This document shows positions 21,534 to 32,615 of a DNA stretch of 64,000 bases, piece after piece (positions within the stretch are counted from its first letter, which is position 1; every line of letters starts with the position of its first letter). Under the pieces are notes generated by a model that was not told the DNA's origin, made no database searches, and was given only the letters and a program-made list of their open reading frames with translations. This stretch comes from Oscheius tipulae. Its lineage: Eukaryota > Nematoda > Chromadorea > Rhabditida > Rhabditidae. The position numbers and the translations under genes were made by a program. The stretch covers positions 558,001 to 622,000 of the forward strand of contig JASJZH010000001.1 of NCBI GenBank assembly GCA_037178975.1. The letters run 5' to 3'.

Positions 21534-22516
21534 TTAGGAGCTAAAAATATGTGCCAGATAAAATATCAATCGACCAATGAGTCTCTTTATGGAAACATCC
21601 TCCTTCTTCTGGACTATCGTCTCCCCTTTCTGCGGCATACTAATTTTCAGCAATTCGTCTTCGAACAACCGTTTCCGATTCAAGAAAAAGAAATAGGCCT
21701 CTTTGTGGCTCAGTGTCAGAGGAGCACTCTGTTCTCGAAAGTTGAGGTACAACATGGCTTCCCACAGTCGATCGGCGACTTCTGCTACTGCCTGAATTTT
21801 AAATCAGTCATAGAGACAGACGAGAACCTACGGGAACATCTGCTTCAAGCTTTTCCAGAGTCTCGGGGGATATTTTTCGGAGGAGACTGAACAACGGAAC
21901 TATATTTTTCCTTTTGGCAGAAGCTGAAATATTCTGGTTAGGAAGAGACGGAGACAAATACATACCGCGAATACTGTTAAGAACTTTAGTTCTGCACAGA
22001 TCCTTCAAAGACTTGACTCCAATTTTCTTGTTAAAATAGTACGTTTTCCTTTTCCTCATCAGATGAAACTTGTACTCGGAAAAGTCCGCCTAAGATTTCA
22101 GTTAGACACAAAAGCTGTTCCCTACCTTGGTTTCTTCTCGGATTTTGTCACTCCCACTAGGAAGGAGCCGTCTGACAGGTGAATTTCGAGCGGGCCTGTT
22201 AATTCTCTGTCTCTCCCACTTCCTAAGGAGATACCCACAGATTGGTTCAAAGGAAATTGGAACTTCAGAGGCACAGTTCTGGACAGCTATATCGACAAGA
22301 GTCGTGTTCAACATTGATTTAGACAGAGGCGTTGCGCTCAAGTAACTGAGAGACTTTTCAATCTGAAAATAGTTTATAGAAAACTGATGGACGAAAACTC
22401 ACATTTCGTCTATTGACCAGGTCTCTCTTTATCTCAACGATTCTGTCGAAGACAGACCAGTCGAAGGACGGATCATTCAAAAACCCTGCCGCCAAGGTGT
22501 CGTCCTCGAAGTCCAT
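21534..22516 (-). CDS. Unknown intracellular protein, five exons
   Basis: It starts MDFEDDTLAAGFLNDPSFDW at 22516. Further blocks lie at about 22364-22128, 22088-21983, 21930-21830 and 21795-21534. It reads through charged helical sequence including KWERQRINRPARNSPVRRL, SLKDLCRTKVLNSIR and FSLLRKISPETLEKLEADV. It ends IGRLIFYLAHIFSS*. The LKDLCRTKV segment resembles the BC-box start of a SOCS box, but it lies mid-protein and no Cul5 box is obvious, so that reading is weak. No signal peptide is seen. It converges with thioredoxin (stops 65 bp apart). Confidence 0.55.
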
Positions 22517-22864
22517 TGGAAAGTATTGCTTGGGAAGAAATTGTGATAGATAGGAGAGAAAGAGCTATCAAAAAGCAAAGCGATCCTTGGCGCCCATGAC
22601 TCTTTGCTTTGTTATGAGAATGTAGCCGTGGGTTACAAGACGCTCGTGAATCACGTGAACGGAATCAGACAAAGAAGGGACAGTCTTCGTCTCTGTCTTT
22701 GTCTCTCTGCCTCTAACATTCTATCACATTAGCATTCAGTACAAAAACAGACAGTCGGTCCAGAATACCAATGAGCTTTCCGTCTAATATGTCCCAAAGA
22801 TTTCAGGCAGCCGGCCAGTCCTTCATTTCAACAGTCCCCTTTTTCAATCCTCAATGTGCAGTGA

Positions 22865-24184
22865 GCTCCGGACTGTAATCATTATGCATCAGGCTCTGTG
22901 GACAATGAAAACGATGCTTGGGAATGCTGTATGCAGTCTGGATACAAGGGATTCTCCATGTGCAATAGGGGTGGTACTTTTTGCGAGATATAAAGATTGG
23001 CACTGATTACTGTCTCTGTCTTTCTGTCTCTTTCTGTCCCCCACCCACAATTTCCGTCATCTGCTCTCGATTAGTCTTCTGTTTTCTACCTCATTCACGA
23101 ACATCTGTCTCTGATCCTCCCGGTCTACAGCACATGTTTCGCTCTCCAGCGGTTGTCTATCTCGATTCCGACTTCTGCTATTGCCCAGATCCGATGTCCT
23201 ATTCTACCACGTGGAAGAACTTCCAGCCTCCTGTCCAGAAGCCTAAACGTGGACTGCCTATTGTGAGTGAGGATAGCAAAGAGGAGGAGTCGGATCGGGA
23301 TGTTAGAAGCAATAGAAAGAATGGGAAGGAGAGAAGACTGTCTGAAGAGGTTTACAAGTGAGACACTGAGTTTGATTTAACATAGTTTCCAGTCCCCCAA
23401 CCAGAAACTTGCGGATCTCCAGAAGACTTCTCTTCCTTATAATTTTTCCTGTAGTCTGTGGACTCTTGATTATTGGTATGTATTGTGTCCACTGTCTCTT
23501 TGTCTTTGTCTTTCTGTCTCTCTAATCCAATGTTTCTTCAGCTCTTCACCGTTACCAGTCTCTTCTATTTCATCAGCTTCCAAAGAGGGATTCTGTTCAA
23601 AAAGAGAAGCCATCCTCTTCCCATAGCCTTCCCAAAGATCGTCTCCATTGCTCTCATCACGAGGTTTTAAGTCGAGAGAGTGACGGTGCCTACTTCTACT
23701 CGCTAGAAGCTGCACTGCCTATGACTTTGAACCAGTCTACTAAGTACTATGGATTCTACCAGGCTAGACTATTTGGTCTCTTCTTAAAGTTTAATTTTTA
23801 GGCATTTTCCGAGACTGGAAAACCACTTGAGTCCCCGAAATTCTCTGTATTGGAGAAAGATGACTTGAAGGCTATGTGGAAGACTGAAGAGAGAGGGAGC
23901 ATGGATCGTAAGGAATTGTGAGTCAAGAGAGATAGAGAGACAGAGACAGTTGCAGAGTTGACCACTACATTGTCACCATCTTCCTTGACCAAGAGGACAA
24001 CGTTTCGAAGCTCCAGTTTACTGTCCACTGTCTCGAGAAAAAAATCCGTCATCAAATAGAGGATTCCAACCAGAAAGAAACCGAATCTCGTCGAGAAATA
24101 GACGACAGAATTCTTCAGGCCCTTATCTGTATTTTGTCCTTTATACTTGGTGCCATAATTTCGAAATTCGTGCCAACTCAATAA
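22865..24184 (+). CDS. Cys-rich single-pass or tail-anchored membrane protein, family member 3
   Basis: The Cys exon has C-x16-CC-x10-C and then splices (donor near 22964, acceptor at about 23071) to VFCFLPHS, completing a C-x4-C pair as in member 2. Then come VVYLDSDFCYCPDPM, an acidic/basic linker, a hydrophobic LLFLIIFPVVCGLLII, a His/Ser-rich segment, GKPLESPKFSVLEKDDL, VDHYIVTIFLDQ, and a C-terminal hydrophobic anchor LQALICILSFILGAII. The stop is 24182-24184 with an overlapping AATAAA. The first coding exon is not resolved. One internal join near 23770 lacks a clean GT donor. If the Cys-exon intron is retained, the frame ends at 22993 as NRGGTFCEI*, a secreted-type C-x6-C tail. Confidence 0.55.
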
Positions 24185-24191
24185 ATTTTTA

Positions 24192-25851
24192 TTATATAGG
24201 TACCTTGAGATCGTCTTCGTCCTCATTACAAGTGACCACTGAGACTTGTGTAGTCTTTCTGGAATTTTGATCCCCGGGCATTATTCCGATAGTGATCCTG
24301 GTTTTCGGGAACTCCCAGTAGATTACACAGTAGTAGACAGAATTTAATCCTACCAGGGCATACTCGGCAATCGAAAAGGCGATGTAAGCTATAATTTTTA
24401 TGATGAAATACTTAAGGTACTGTACCTGGCGTGCTGCAGTACTGAATGAATAGTGGAAAGGTTATGGCAGTGGAGAGAGTCAGGGAGAAGGTGAATAGTA
24501 GGGTGAAGACCTTGATCCAAAAGGTTCTTTCCAGCTTCAAATAGGGATTTTTAGTGAACATAAATTTAAGACTGGTTACGTGCAAGCCAAGCCCAATCAG
24601 TGGGTTTCACCCGAACCGTCTCGGCCAGAGCTTTTTCGCTTTTTTAACCATAATTAAGCAAAGTTTTGCACCAGATTACATATCTACATCCATTATTTTG
24701 TGCAAAGGATATTTAAAAGTTTTTGGCGCTTGGGCGATTTCGAATAGCGTTAACAGATGTTGTGCCGGGGGGTTTCTCAATTAAGTCTCGATTAATGTGC
24801 CAGGAATTTAGGTATACCTATGCATGAAAGATATTTTTAAATTAATCCTGATCACAGTATTTTAAACCAGCTTCCACGCTAAGATCCACACATATTTGTG
24901 TCAACAAGGCCAGCAAAATTTAACGGCAAACCTGCACTCTGACGCCGCCGTAATGATGAAGAATCACATTAAACAGCATATTGAAATTGAAGGCAGTGAT
25001 CCAAACAGTATATCCTGACGAATGGATCCCTAAATCGTTGTTTTTGCTTTAAGCAACACAGCCTACAAAAAAATTTAACCGGAAACACGGTCACCATCAG
25101 CAAGCCTCCGATTTCCGACCACATGGTGACCACAAATATGTTCGTTAAGGTTTGGAACCATGTGTACTTCTGGGCTGGAGCAGATTGGAGAAAGAGTCGT
25201 CGGTAGAGCTGAAAAATATTAGCTTGCCATCAATCTATATCCAGCTTCGCTTTCAAAACAAGCGATCAGATAGACACACATGTGTGAAAGTCGGAAACTG
25301 GCTTAGAGGAGAGAAAGCAACGGTCAAAGACGTTAAAGCGCAAGATCTCTGATCAGGTTCAATAAGGATGGCAGATCAGTGACAGTTACATGACAAACTT
25401 TTCTATCTTAGCTTAAAATTTATTCAGCTTAATTTTAGGCAACACACTACCAAAAAGGACAGTTAACTTGAGGCTGTTGAAAAACATACCACCAAGAAAA
25501 ACATTCTCGAAGGAACATGAAGAAACATGATCAGCAGCCAAAAAAATCTCTGTGGTTCCCAGACACCGATGCTGTAGCTAACTGGAGGAAAAATGCTATT
25601 ACCTAAATTTCGAAAAAAAATAATCAACAGAACCTACTTGTGGACATTGTGACAGACCTGTCCTTGGGTAAAGTTCAATACTTTCTCGAATTGAAAGATA
25701 TAAGTATAGGCTATGCATAAATAGCACCCGACTCCTGGAAGTAATGCTCCCAGGAAAACTATGGTTTTCACTGAAACATTTTTTATAGACCATTCAAAAA
25801 ATATTACGAACTTTTAACCATTTTCTCAATAGTATGAGCGAGATCGGACAT
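24192..25851 (-). CDS. PGAP2/FRAG1-like GPI-anchor remodelling protein
   Basis: It starts MSDLAHTIEKMVK. Blocks encode KTIVFLGALLPGVGCYLCIA, then SIGVWEPQRFFWLLIMFLH with PSRMFF, YTWFQTLTNIFVVTMWSEIG, YTVWITAFNFNMLFNVIL, TFWIKVFTLLFTFSLTLST, and AYIAFSIAEYALVGLNSVYY with IYWEFPKT. The S.G..EPQR..W...I.LH..PR signature and the final EY...LN......YW.FP signature are those of the FRAG1/PGAP2/DRAM group. PGAP2 acts in Golgi fatty-acid remodelling of GPI anchors. The C-terminus carries an extra acidic tail (CNEDEDDLKVPI*). Introns near 24400 and 25600 are 36-40 nt; others are larger. Its stop lies 7 bp from that of member 3 on the other strand. Confidence 0.7.
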
Positions 25852-26426
25852 TTTGCCTCTGGAAACAGCTGTAGTATTTAATCAAAACTATATGGTATGG
25901 GGGAAAGGAGGTGGGGTGTTACGACGAACGGGTTTGTCTAATGGCAGCTAAGCCATCTTGAAGGCCAAAAGGGGAGAGGCAAGGAACAGTGTGTGGGACC
26001 GGTAACTGGATCTGAGATCTGATGATCTGCAGAAGAAGGGGCAGAAGACATCGCAGGGTATACATTAAAATCACACACAAACGTTAGAAGAGCGTGTCGC
26101 TCACGTATCATCTCGGCGTACGCTTCCAGACCTGGTTGTCGCCGCAATCAAAAAAAGTTCTTTTCAATTTTTTGCTGTTTTAAACTTTTTTAAATGTATC
26201 AACCGATTTGTTTCGAGGCGGACCTTTCTCCGGAAGACGTGTACTAACTAATGAATAAAGTATTAATGGCTTATCAAAGTAGGACGTTTTTATTCTTTTG
26301 ACCATGTTTTGGTTTTAGCTTGGCGATCTTTTGTGGTCGAAACAATCTGCTCATAGCTAACTGTGCCTCTCTTCACTGCTTCGAAATCTCAGTACATAAT
26401 AACTCATTAAAGTAGTCAGTTTCATT
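25852..26426. other. Intergenic, no gene seen
   Basis: No supported exon. It lies between the start of the PGAP2-like gene and the 3' end of the pseudogene at 26427. Confidence 0.5.
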
Positions 26427-27160
26427 TCAAAGCGAGTAGCACATCACATCCATAGTATAAGAAAAAACGTCTCTCGTTTCATAAATTTCTATAGTTTCAT
26501 AACTCTCGTGGAATTTTCCTTCTTCACCGTCTGTGGTAAAGACCGTGGTCGATACAAGTCTCCCTTTGTCAGGCCCGAAAGATTCCATCAACAAAATGAG
26601 CTTCAGGTACAATCTGCAATGTCAGTTCGAAGTGCCTCGTGTGTTCAAACTTGAAAACAATCTCCTGCGGTCAACTTTTTCTTGATTGGAAGGCTCATGC
26701 CGACTGAAAAAGTACGGGTGGTTCTCTACGGTTTGTTCCAGTAGTATTGCCCTGAGATACAGACTTCTCTAACCAATTTTAGTGGAACGTTGAGTTCCTT
26801 AAAACTCTAACGTTCAAATGAGAAAAAAAAACACTTACACAGTCCTTTAAAACTTTAAATTAAATCATGAAAGCTGTACTGATGGTAATAGCCAACGCTT
26901 CCACCAAACTGCTGCAAAAATAGTTTTGATACTTAAATTTGAAACTCTTACTTAGCTTTAAACTTGACGGGATTCTTATCCGTATCCCTGTAAATATGTA
27001 TCGAAAGTCGTTGGAAGAAATTTCTTGGAGAAGCCGAGACCATATGGGAAAGAACGGAACTTAGTGGTGCGCAGACGAAAATGGGTACGAAAAGCTCCGT
27101 TTAATCCGCGGGTAAACAGACAATGCATCAAAGTAATCACACTCCAGAGGGAATTGGGAA
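26427..27160 (-). pseudogene. Degenerate copy of the multi-pass membrane family (member 5)
   Basis: The minus strand shows pieces clearly homologous to the gene at 27200: NVPLKLVREV, IVPEAHFVDG and SFGPDKGRLVSTTVF match APLKLVREI, IVPETHSIDG and SFGPDRGSRIRTMVF. The block between VDG and SFGP is deleted with a frame change, and TAG and TGA stops interrupt the preceding part. An N-terminal relic at about 27000-27130 matches 28440-28510. This is a decayed tandem duplicate. Confidence 0.65.
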
Positions 27161-27199
27161 ATATTTATGAATACAGTTTATTTTAAACATTGAGAATAC

Positions 27200-28641
27200 T
27201 CAAAAGTTGACACCACCATGAGAGTGTTCGGCCATTATTTTGCTTCCAAAGGGAACACTTTCTTTTTGCTCAGCAGCTTCCGCAGTGAACTTGTAAGTTT
27301 CTTCTAGTTTTCCGATTAGGACATCTTCACCACTGTGTCTAGTAAACACCATCGTCCTAATACGTGATCCTCTGTCTGGTCCAAACGATCTATACCCTTC
27401 TGCTTTCCAGGCTCCATCGATAGAATGAGTTTCAGGCACGATCTGTAACATGCTTAAATGATTACTATCCCAAACCTGCAGCGTATCTCCAGCAAACAGC
27501 TCTTTCTTAACAGGAACATTAAAATCAACGATTATATATTCCGACATGAAACTTCGCCATGGCAGCTCCAAGTCAACTGGACGAAAGACGAATATTTCTC
27601 TGACCAATTTTAAAGGAGCGTAAAGTTCCTGAAACAGTTCCTTCGATTCTTAAGAAACACATACGCAGTCCTTTAAAATCTTAAGCTGGATGTTAAAGGG
27701 TGTACTCGTGGTGACTTCAACTACCATCCCAGGCTTGTTTTTTCTCTCTGACAGGGTAAACTTATAGTTTTCCGAGCACGGCCAAAATTAATTTTTAGGA
27801 TAAGTACTGCCCTAACTTACATCGTAATCCCTCAAATGGATCTCGTTCAATATAAACAGGAACAGAAAATTTTGAAGAATGACTGCTGCAGCAACTTCCA
27901 GTGAAATAAAAAATTCGATCGTTGAATTCTTCTGATAAAAAGTCCGAGGAATTTCGAGACCGAAAAGAAAGAAGTCCTGCAAGTAAACATTTGTATAAGG
28001 ACCATGCTTACCAGGATTGCCAAATAAAAACTCGGACTTCTGATCATGGTTTTGAAGGTAAAGTTTAGAACTTTCTAAAGCATAATAGAGAAACTTAAAT
28101 AAATTCTCACTTCCTTTGCTTGTGAGCCACATGTAAGCAGATGAAGAACGATTGCCAAGAGCATATCGCCCACAATAACGTACGCCAAGTACACATCACT
28201 GCAAAGATTATACAGGTAAATTTTCTGTACAAAAATCGTTTTTAAGTTATTAAATACACGTACAACAAGATACTGAGACACAACGATTAAGATGACCAGA
28301 GCCTCAACTACCCATCTGAAAAAAACGAATTATACTTTTGTACACATTCTCACCTCGATTCGTATTTGGTTGGGTTCTTAATGGTATCCCTGTAGACGTA
28401 GCTAGAAAAATGTTCAAAAAAGGTCGTCATCGAAGACAAGACCGTATCGGGGAGGAAGAAAATACACACGAAAATGACCAAGGAAAGCTCCGTTGAACCT
28501 CGAGACAAATAGACAAAGAATTAGTGGACACGCTGTGCTATTGGGAAGAATCTTGGGAAGTCGACTCTCGATATAGTAGACATAGTATAGTAGGCGTTTT
28601 GCACTAAAAAAAAAGTCTACTAAACCGAAAGGGAAAATCAA
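27200..28641 (-). CDS. Multi-pass membrane protein with C-terminal beta domain, member 6
   Basis: From the 5' side: an N-terminal cytoplasmic part (LCLFVSRFNGAFLGHFRVYF), YVYRDTIKNPTKYES, WVVEALVILIVVS, VYLAYVIVGDMLLAIVLHLL, SPSFYLAILDFFLFGLEIP, FFISLEVAAAVILQNFLFLF, ending HLRDYD at an exon border. The beta domain follows in two exons: NYKFTLSERKNKPG, then VREIFVFRPVDLELPW, IVPETHSIDG and SFGPDRGSRIRTMVF. The stop is at 27200. Introns of 35-37 nt separate several exons. Same architecture and splice position as members 1 and 2. The exact start is unresolved. Function unknown. Confidence 0.6.
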
Positions 28642-28699
28642 CTGTATTTTACTATTGGAGCCAAATTTTTGTCTACTATATGGTGAACTCTACACAGAA

Positions 28700-29559
28700 G
28701 AAGAAGACCCATCAAGAATGTCATCTCAATAGAAGAATGGTTCTATCTGAAAGTCTGAGCTGTTTATGGACGTTTTTCAGACGCTTCACACAACAAATGG
28801 GTAGCCTGGGAACTTGATGAAACGACGGTGTTTTTCTCATCGATATCAAAAGTTTTTCCCGTACCGTTCTTATTTTTTATTATGGTAAAATCTAAATTTA
28901 AAGCTCAATCTTTTACGTTTACATTTCTATGCGTATCTACAAGACATTCAACATAGATAGAATATCCATTGCCAGCACATTGAATAAGTAACGAAGGGTC
29001 CTCCGAAGAATGCTGCGCGCGAGTAAGTCATTTAAGCTCGCCGCGGAGATGGTATGGGTACGACTTGAACAGCAGGCTGCGAAGCTCCGAAAGTATAAAA
29101 CCCGAGGCTTACATTTTTTTCAGCTTGGGGAGTAGTGAAATAGTCAACATTGGCTTGTCTGTTTCAATAATACAGTGTTTCACGGTTCCTGTTCCTCTGC
29201 TCAAGTTCTCAGACGGTCAATCCTTTGGTTTTCAAGCTTCGAGGAACAAACCGTCTGAGATTCACAGACCAGTGAACTTAAAGCACGGAGACAAACGTAA
29301 AACTGTCAGAAATAGTAAGGCTTGCATTCTAGAGCATCTTCCCGTCACTTCTGTTCTCACAACCGAGCTAGCAGAAAACAAATGTGTATCAGAGCGTTAT
29401 TGCTCCCATGTCCCAGTTGGCCCTTCTCTTTGTTGCGAGAGATGTGATTCGGGCCGCCCATCCTCCGCGTCCTCTGGGAGCTAACGCGTCTCTCGCTTCC
29501 GCCGTCAGAGTCAGTGAGCCCTCTCCATCGATCCTCGCCGTCAAAAACCAGCCGACAGG
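28700..29559. other. Upstream region of tetraspanin, no gene supported
   Basis: A 139-codon plus-strand ORF (29065-29484) exists but has no signal peptide, domain or splice context, so I do not call it. The segment contains the hairpin at 29207-29260. Confidence 0.4.
29207..29260. other. 11-bp perfect inverted repeat (potential hairpin)
   Basis: TCTCAGACGGT at 29207-29217 is followed, after a 32-nt loop, by its exact reverse complement ACCGTCTGAGA at 29250-29260. It lies about 300 bp upstream of the tetraspanin ATG. Confidence 0.6.
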
Positions 29560-31702
29560 ATGGTCGAAGGCGGAGTGGCCATCGTCAAATACCTTCTCTT
29601 CCTGTCCAATCTGATCCTATGGGTAGATTACGGTAGTCTGCCACAGGCAATGAAGGATTTCAGACTGGCGGCCTCGGACTGATTATCCTGGGCTCGTTAC
29701 TGCAGCTGAAATTTGCTGGATTACTGGATATATTAGGCGATGAGCGGTGAGTATGGTTTATTTTTACATAAACTTCGTCTGGGTCGCACCTGTATATATA
29801 CAAGCAACAAGTTCGTTTCCTCTTTCTGTTTTCCTTTAAGACGTTTTCTCACTATCAAAGTACAATAACTTCGCTATAAATTTCTTGACTTAAGATTTTC
29901 CGGACAGCTGACATCCTGTACAAAGATTCTCTTACTAGTCTCCAATTTTGTGTGAAAGATTTTATTAATCGCACGCGCCCTATCAGACCTCTCTCAAGGA
30001 ACTTGAGTTCCTGTCGTTATTCTATCCTCTCGTCACGAGAGTCTATCCCCGGTAACTAGATTGTGACCACGAGCACTTTAACATCAAAACAAGGACCTAG
30101 CTCCCTAAATGCTGGTAAATTTTTGGATATTTCCACTTGGCTTAAAAATAACCATGTCTTTCCATGGGTTATTTATCACTTTACAGCATGCTCGCATGGG
30201 AATATCCTTTTGAACGCGATATTTTGACCAGCCAAATTTTCGGCCAATTTAAATGTTGATCCCGAGCTTCCAAGCAGGGTGTCGAAAAAACATGCAACTG
30301 AATCGGGCTCATTAGGGGCCGTTGGTACCAAGGAGAAAATAAGAATCAAAGTGACAGTGACATAAATTAACATTTCAGATTAGCAACGCCCGTTCTATTA
30401 CTAGCCTTTGGACTGCTTTGTACCCTATTAGGATTTCTCGGCTGCTGTGGAGCGATCAGGGAGAATTACTGTCTCACGGTGTCTTTCGCGGTCCTTCTCG
30501 CATTGGTTATTGTAAGTTTTCTTTATATTAAATGTAATTAGGATTTAAGATGGTCGAAACGGCAATAATTATTACTGCTTATGCCTTAAGTGAAGATTTA
30601 AGGACTGGACTGTCCAGTCAACTACAGCAGGGCTTGCATCGGTACAATAGAAGCAGTGGAGTGATGACGGCATGGGATCAGACTCAACAGGTACTCTCAT
30701 TAAAACGCACTTAAATTAAAATATTACGGTAGAATCCTTGGTTTATGTGCTTTGGTCTCATAAATATGCCCCTCGCGTTCTCTGCGTCTCTGCGCCTAGA
30801 CGCCACCGTCTCGCGGCCCTTATATCTCCTCGGCTGCCACACATGGCCTTCTTCCCATTTCTTCAATCAGAAACTTACCTGGCTGGGAGGTTCGGTGCGA
30901 TCAAGAAGGCATCGACTCCATGGCGAGGCTGTTCCATTGCACATTGGGAACGGCTGACCTGTGAGGCAGCTTCGAGTTGAAGTTCGCCTACAGCTAAATT
31001 TTTGCGTGAGGGGCCGCGTTCGCGCGGCCCTGATAAGCCATATCTTTTCTTTTAAAGGGACAGTAAAATTATAATCGCTGAATCTGTATTCATATGTATA
31101 AGAAAAAAATTTAGCACCGGTAAATATAAAATATGCTAGTTCGGGGAAAAAAGCTTGTGGTGTAAATCAAATTATATGATATGCCCCTTTTAAAAGTTAG
31201 ATGTTTAAAACCATTGAGATATCTAAACTCATACAAATTGAGTTACCGAATATGATAAATCCTATCCTTGTTTCTTTAGATATCTCACATTCCCTAGGGA
31301 ATCGTGCAGCTAGAAATGACAAATTTCAAAGATTGAAAAGGAGATTTAACTCCCTCAAAATGCTTCCGTACAATAAATATTTCAGTCTCTATCATGCTGC
31401 GGTGTGGCCAACTCCAGCGACTGGCAGTCATTAGGAGCGGTACCGGACTCTTGCTGTGTTGTGAGGACAGACGGCTGTGCAGCTGAAATGTCCCCTCTTC
31501 ATCAGGCCGGCTGCATGGAAAAGGTCGAAAGTTGGGTTCTGATGAACACAGCCCTAGTTGGCGGAGCTTCCGCGATACTGGCTGGATTACAGGTTTAAGG
31601 AAACACAGTGTCTTATTTTTAAATATTCAGGTTATCGGCGTCTGCTTTGCATGTTGTCTCTCCAAGAGCATTCTCAAGGACTTTCACGATTTTTACTATT
31701 AG
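29560..31702 (+). CDS. Tetraspanin
   Basis: Exons are 29560-29622, 29664-29746, 30379-30511, 30550-30690, 31386-31592 and 31631-31702. They sum to 699 nt (232 aa) with consistent phases. TM1 is VAIVKYLLFLSNLILW, TM2 LIILGSLLQLKF. The short loop leads to TM3 (PVLLLAFGLLCTLLGFLGCC) with the classical GCCGAIREN signature. The large extracellular loop has SCCGVANSSDW, PDSCC and GCMEKVE, i.e. CCG plus the paired cysteines. TM4 is GASAILAGLQVIGVCFACC. The short tail ends HDFYY*, whose aromatic/Tyr end could act as a sorting signal. Tetraspanins organise membrane microdomains. Introns 2 and 4 (632 and 695 nt) are unusually long for this locus; the others are about 40 nt. Confidence 0.93.
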
Positions 31703-32615
31703 AACTTGATGAAGTACTGCTTCTTAATAATAGTTCGCTTTTTTCAAAAGATTGACCCCTAGGAAGAATGGGAAGAGGACATTTGGCAACCCTCTCTCTG
31801 CGCGGCCATCAATCTCCATTTATCATCCACTCCCAGCCCGACACCCAATAACTAACCGACCCCTCTTAAAGATATCACTGCTCATTTATAATTAACCCCT
31901 CGTGTCGAATAGATTACCTGAATTTCGCGAAAGATTATGTATGTTATAATGTATAAAGGTTGTGTGTGTCTGTAGCATTTTGTCGAGTTAGTCGCCCCCG
32001 TACCTTCTCGGCGCACGTTGTACATGGCGCCCAGCTACAACCGTTGTACTGTTTGCAGCAACAACAGTGGAGATTTTTGACGTGTCGGGGAGGCTTCTCA
32101 ACCGAAATGGTATCGAAGATTATAGAGTTTTCGGTGCTGCAACTTTTTTTTAAATCCCAGTGTGCTGCTCGGTTCACTTAAATTATTTATCGGCTGATCA
32201 CAGCTTTTTAAATGTAAAGTACTATCTATACTTTGCTTAAATTGTTTAATAGGTTAGTCCTCTTAAACAAACTCTCCCTATCGTAGAAGCGCCAAATATA
32301 AGAAATAATTCAATACAATCATTTATTTAGCATGAACAACGGAATGGAGCACCCTGTAAAACGTACGGCTGAGTGGGACAAACAAAGTGAAGAATCGATG
32401 GGGTTATGAGCAAGCTGAGTTTCTTGTAATGAGCAAAAACTGAATATAAAGCGAGATTCTCATTAAAGGCAAGTCTTGGAGAGGGGAACACGTCATGGCT
32501 AAGGAGGGTGGAGATTCAAGTGAGGATCTGGAGTAAATACAAAAGGCGAACCCTGCTTCCCGAGATGGGACAACTGAAACGTTAGAATAAAACTAAAGGG
32601 AAAATTATGCACAGG
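31703..32615. other. Convergent 3' flanks of tetraspanin and Frizzled
   Basis: No exon supported. A TTTATT at about 32323 (AATAAA on the minus strand) is the likely Frizzled poly(A) signal. Confidence 0.4.

Noticed and set aside
29065-29484. 139-codon plus-strand ORF upstream of tetraspanin
   Set aside because: No signal, domain, repeat or splice evidence. The start is inside unique spacer DNA.
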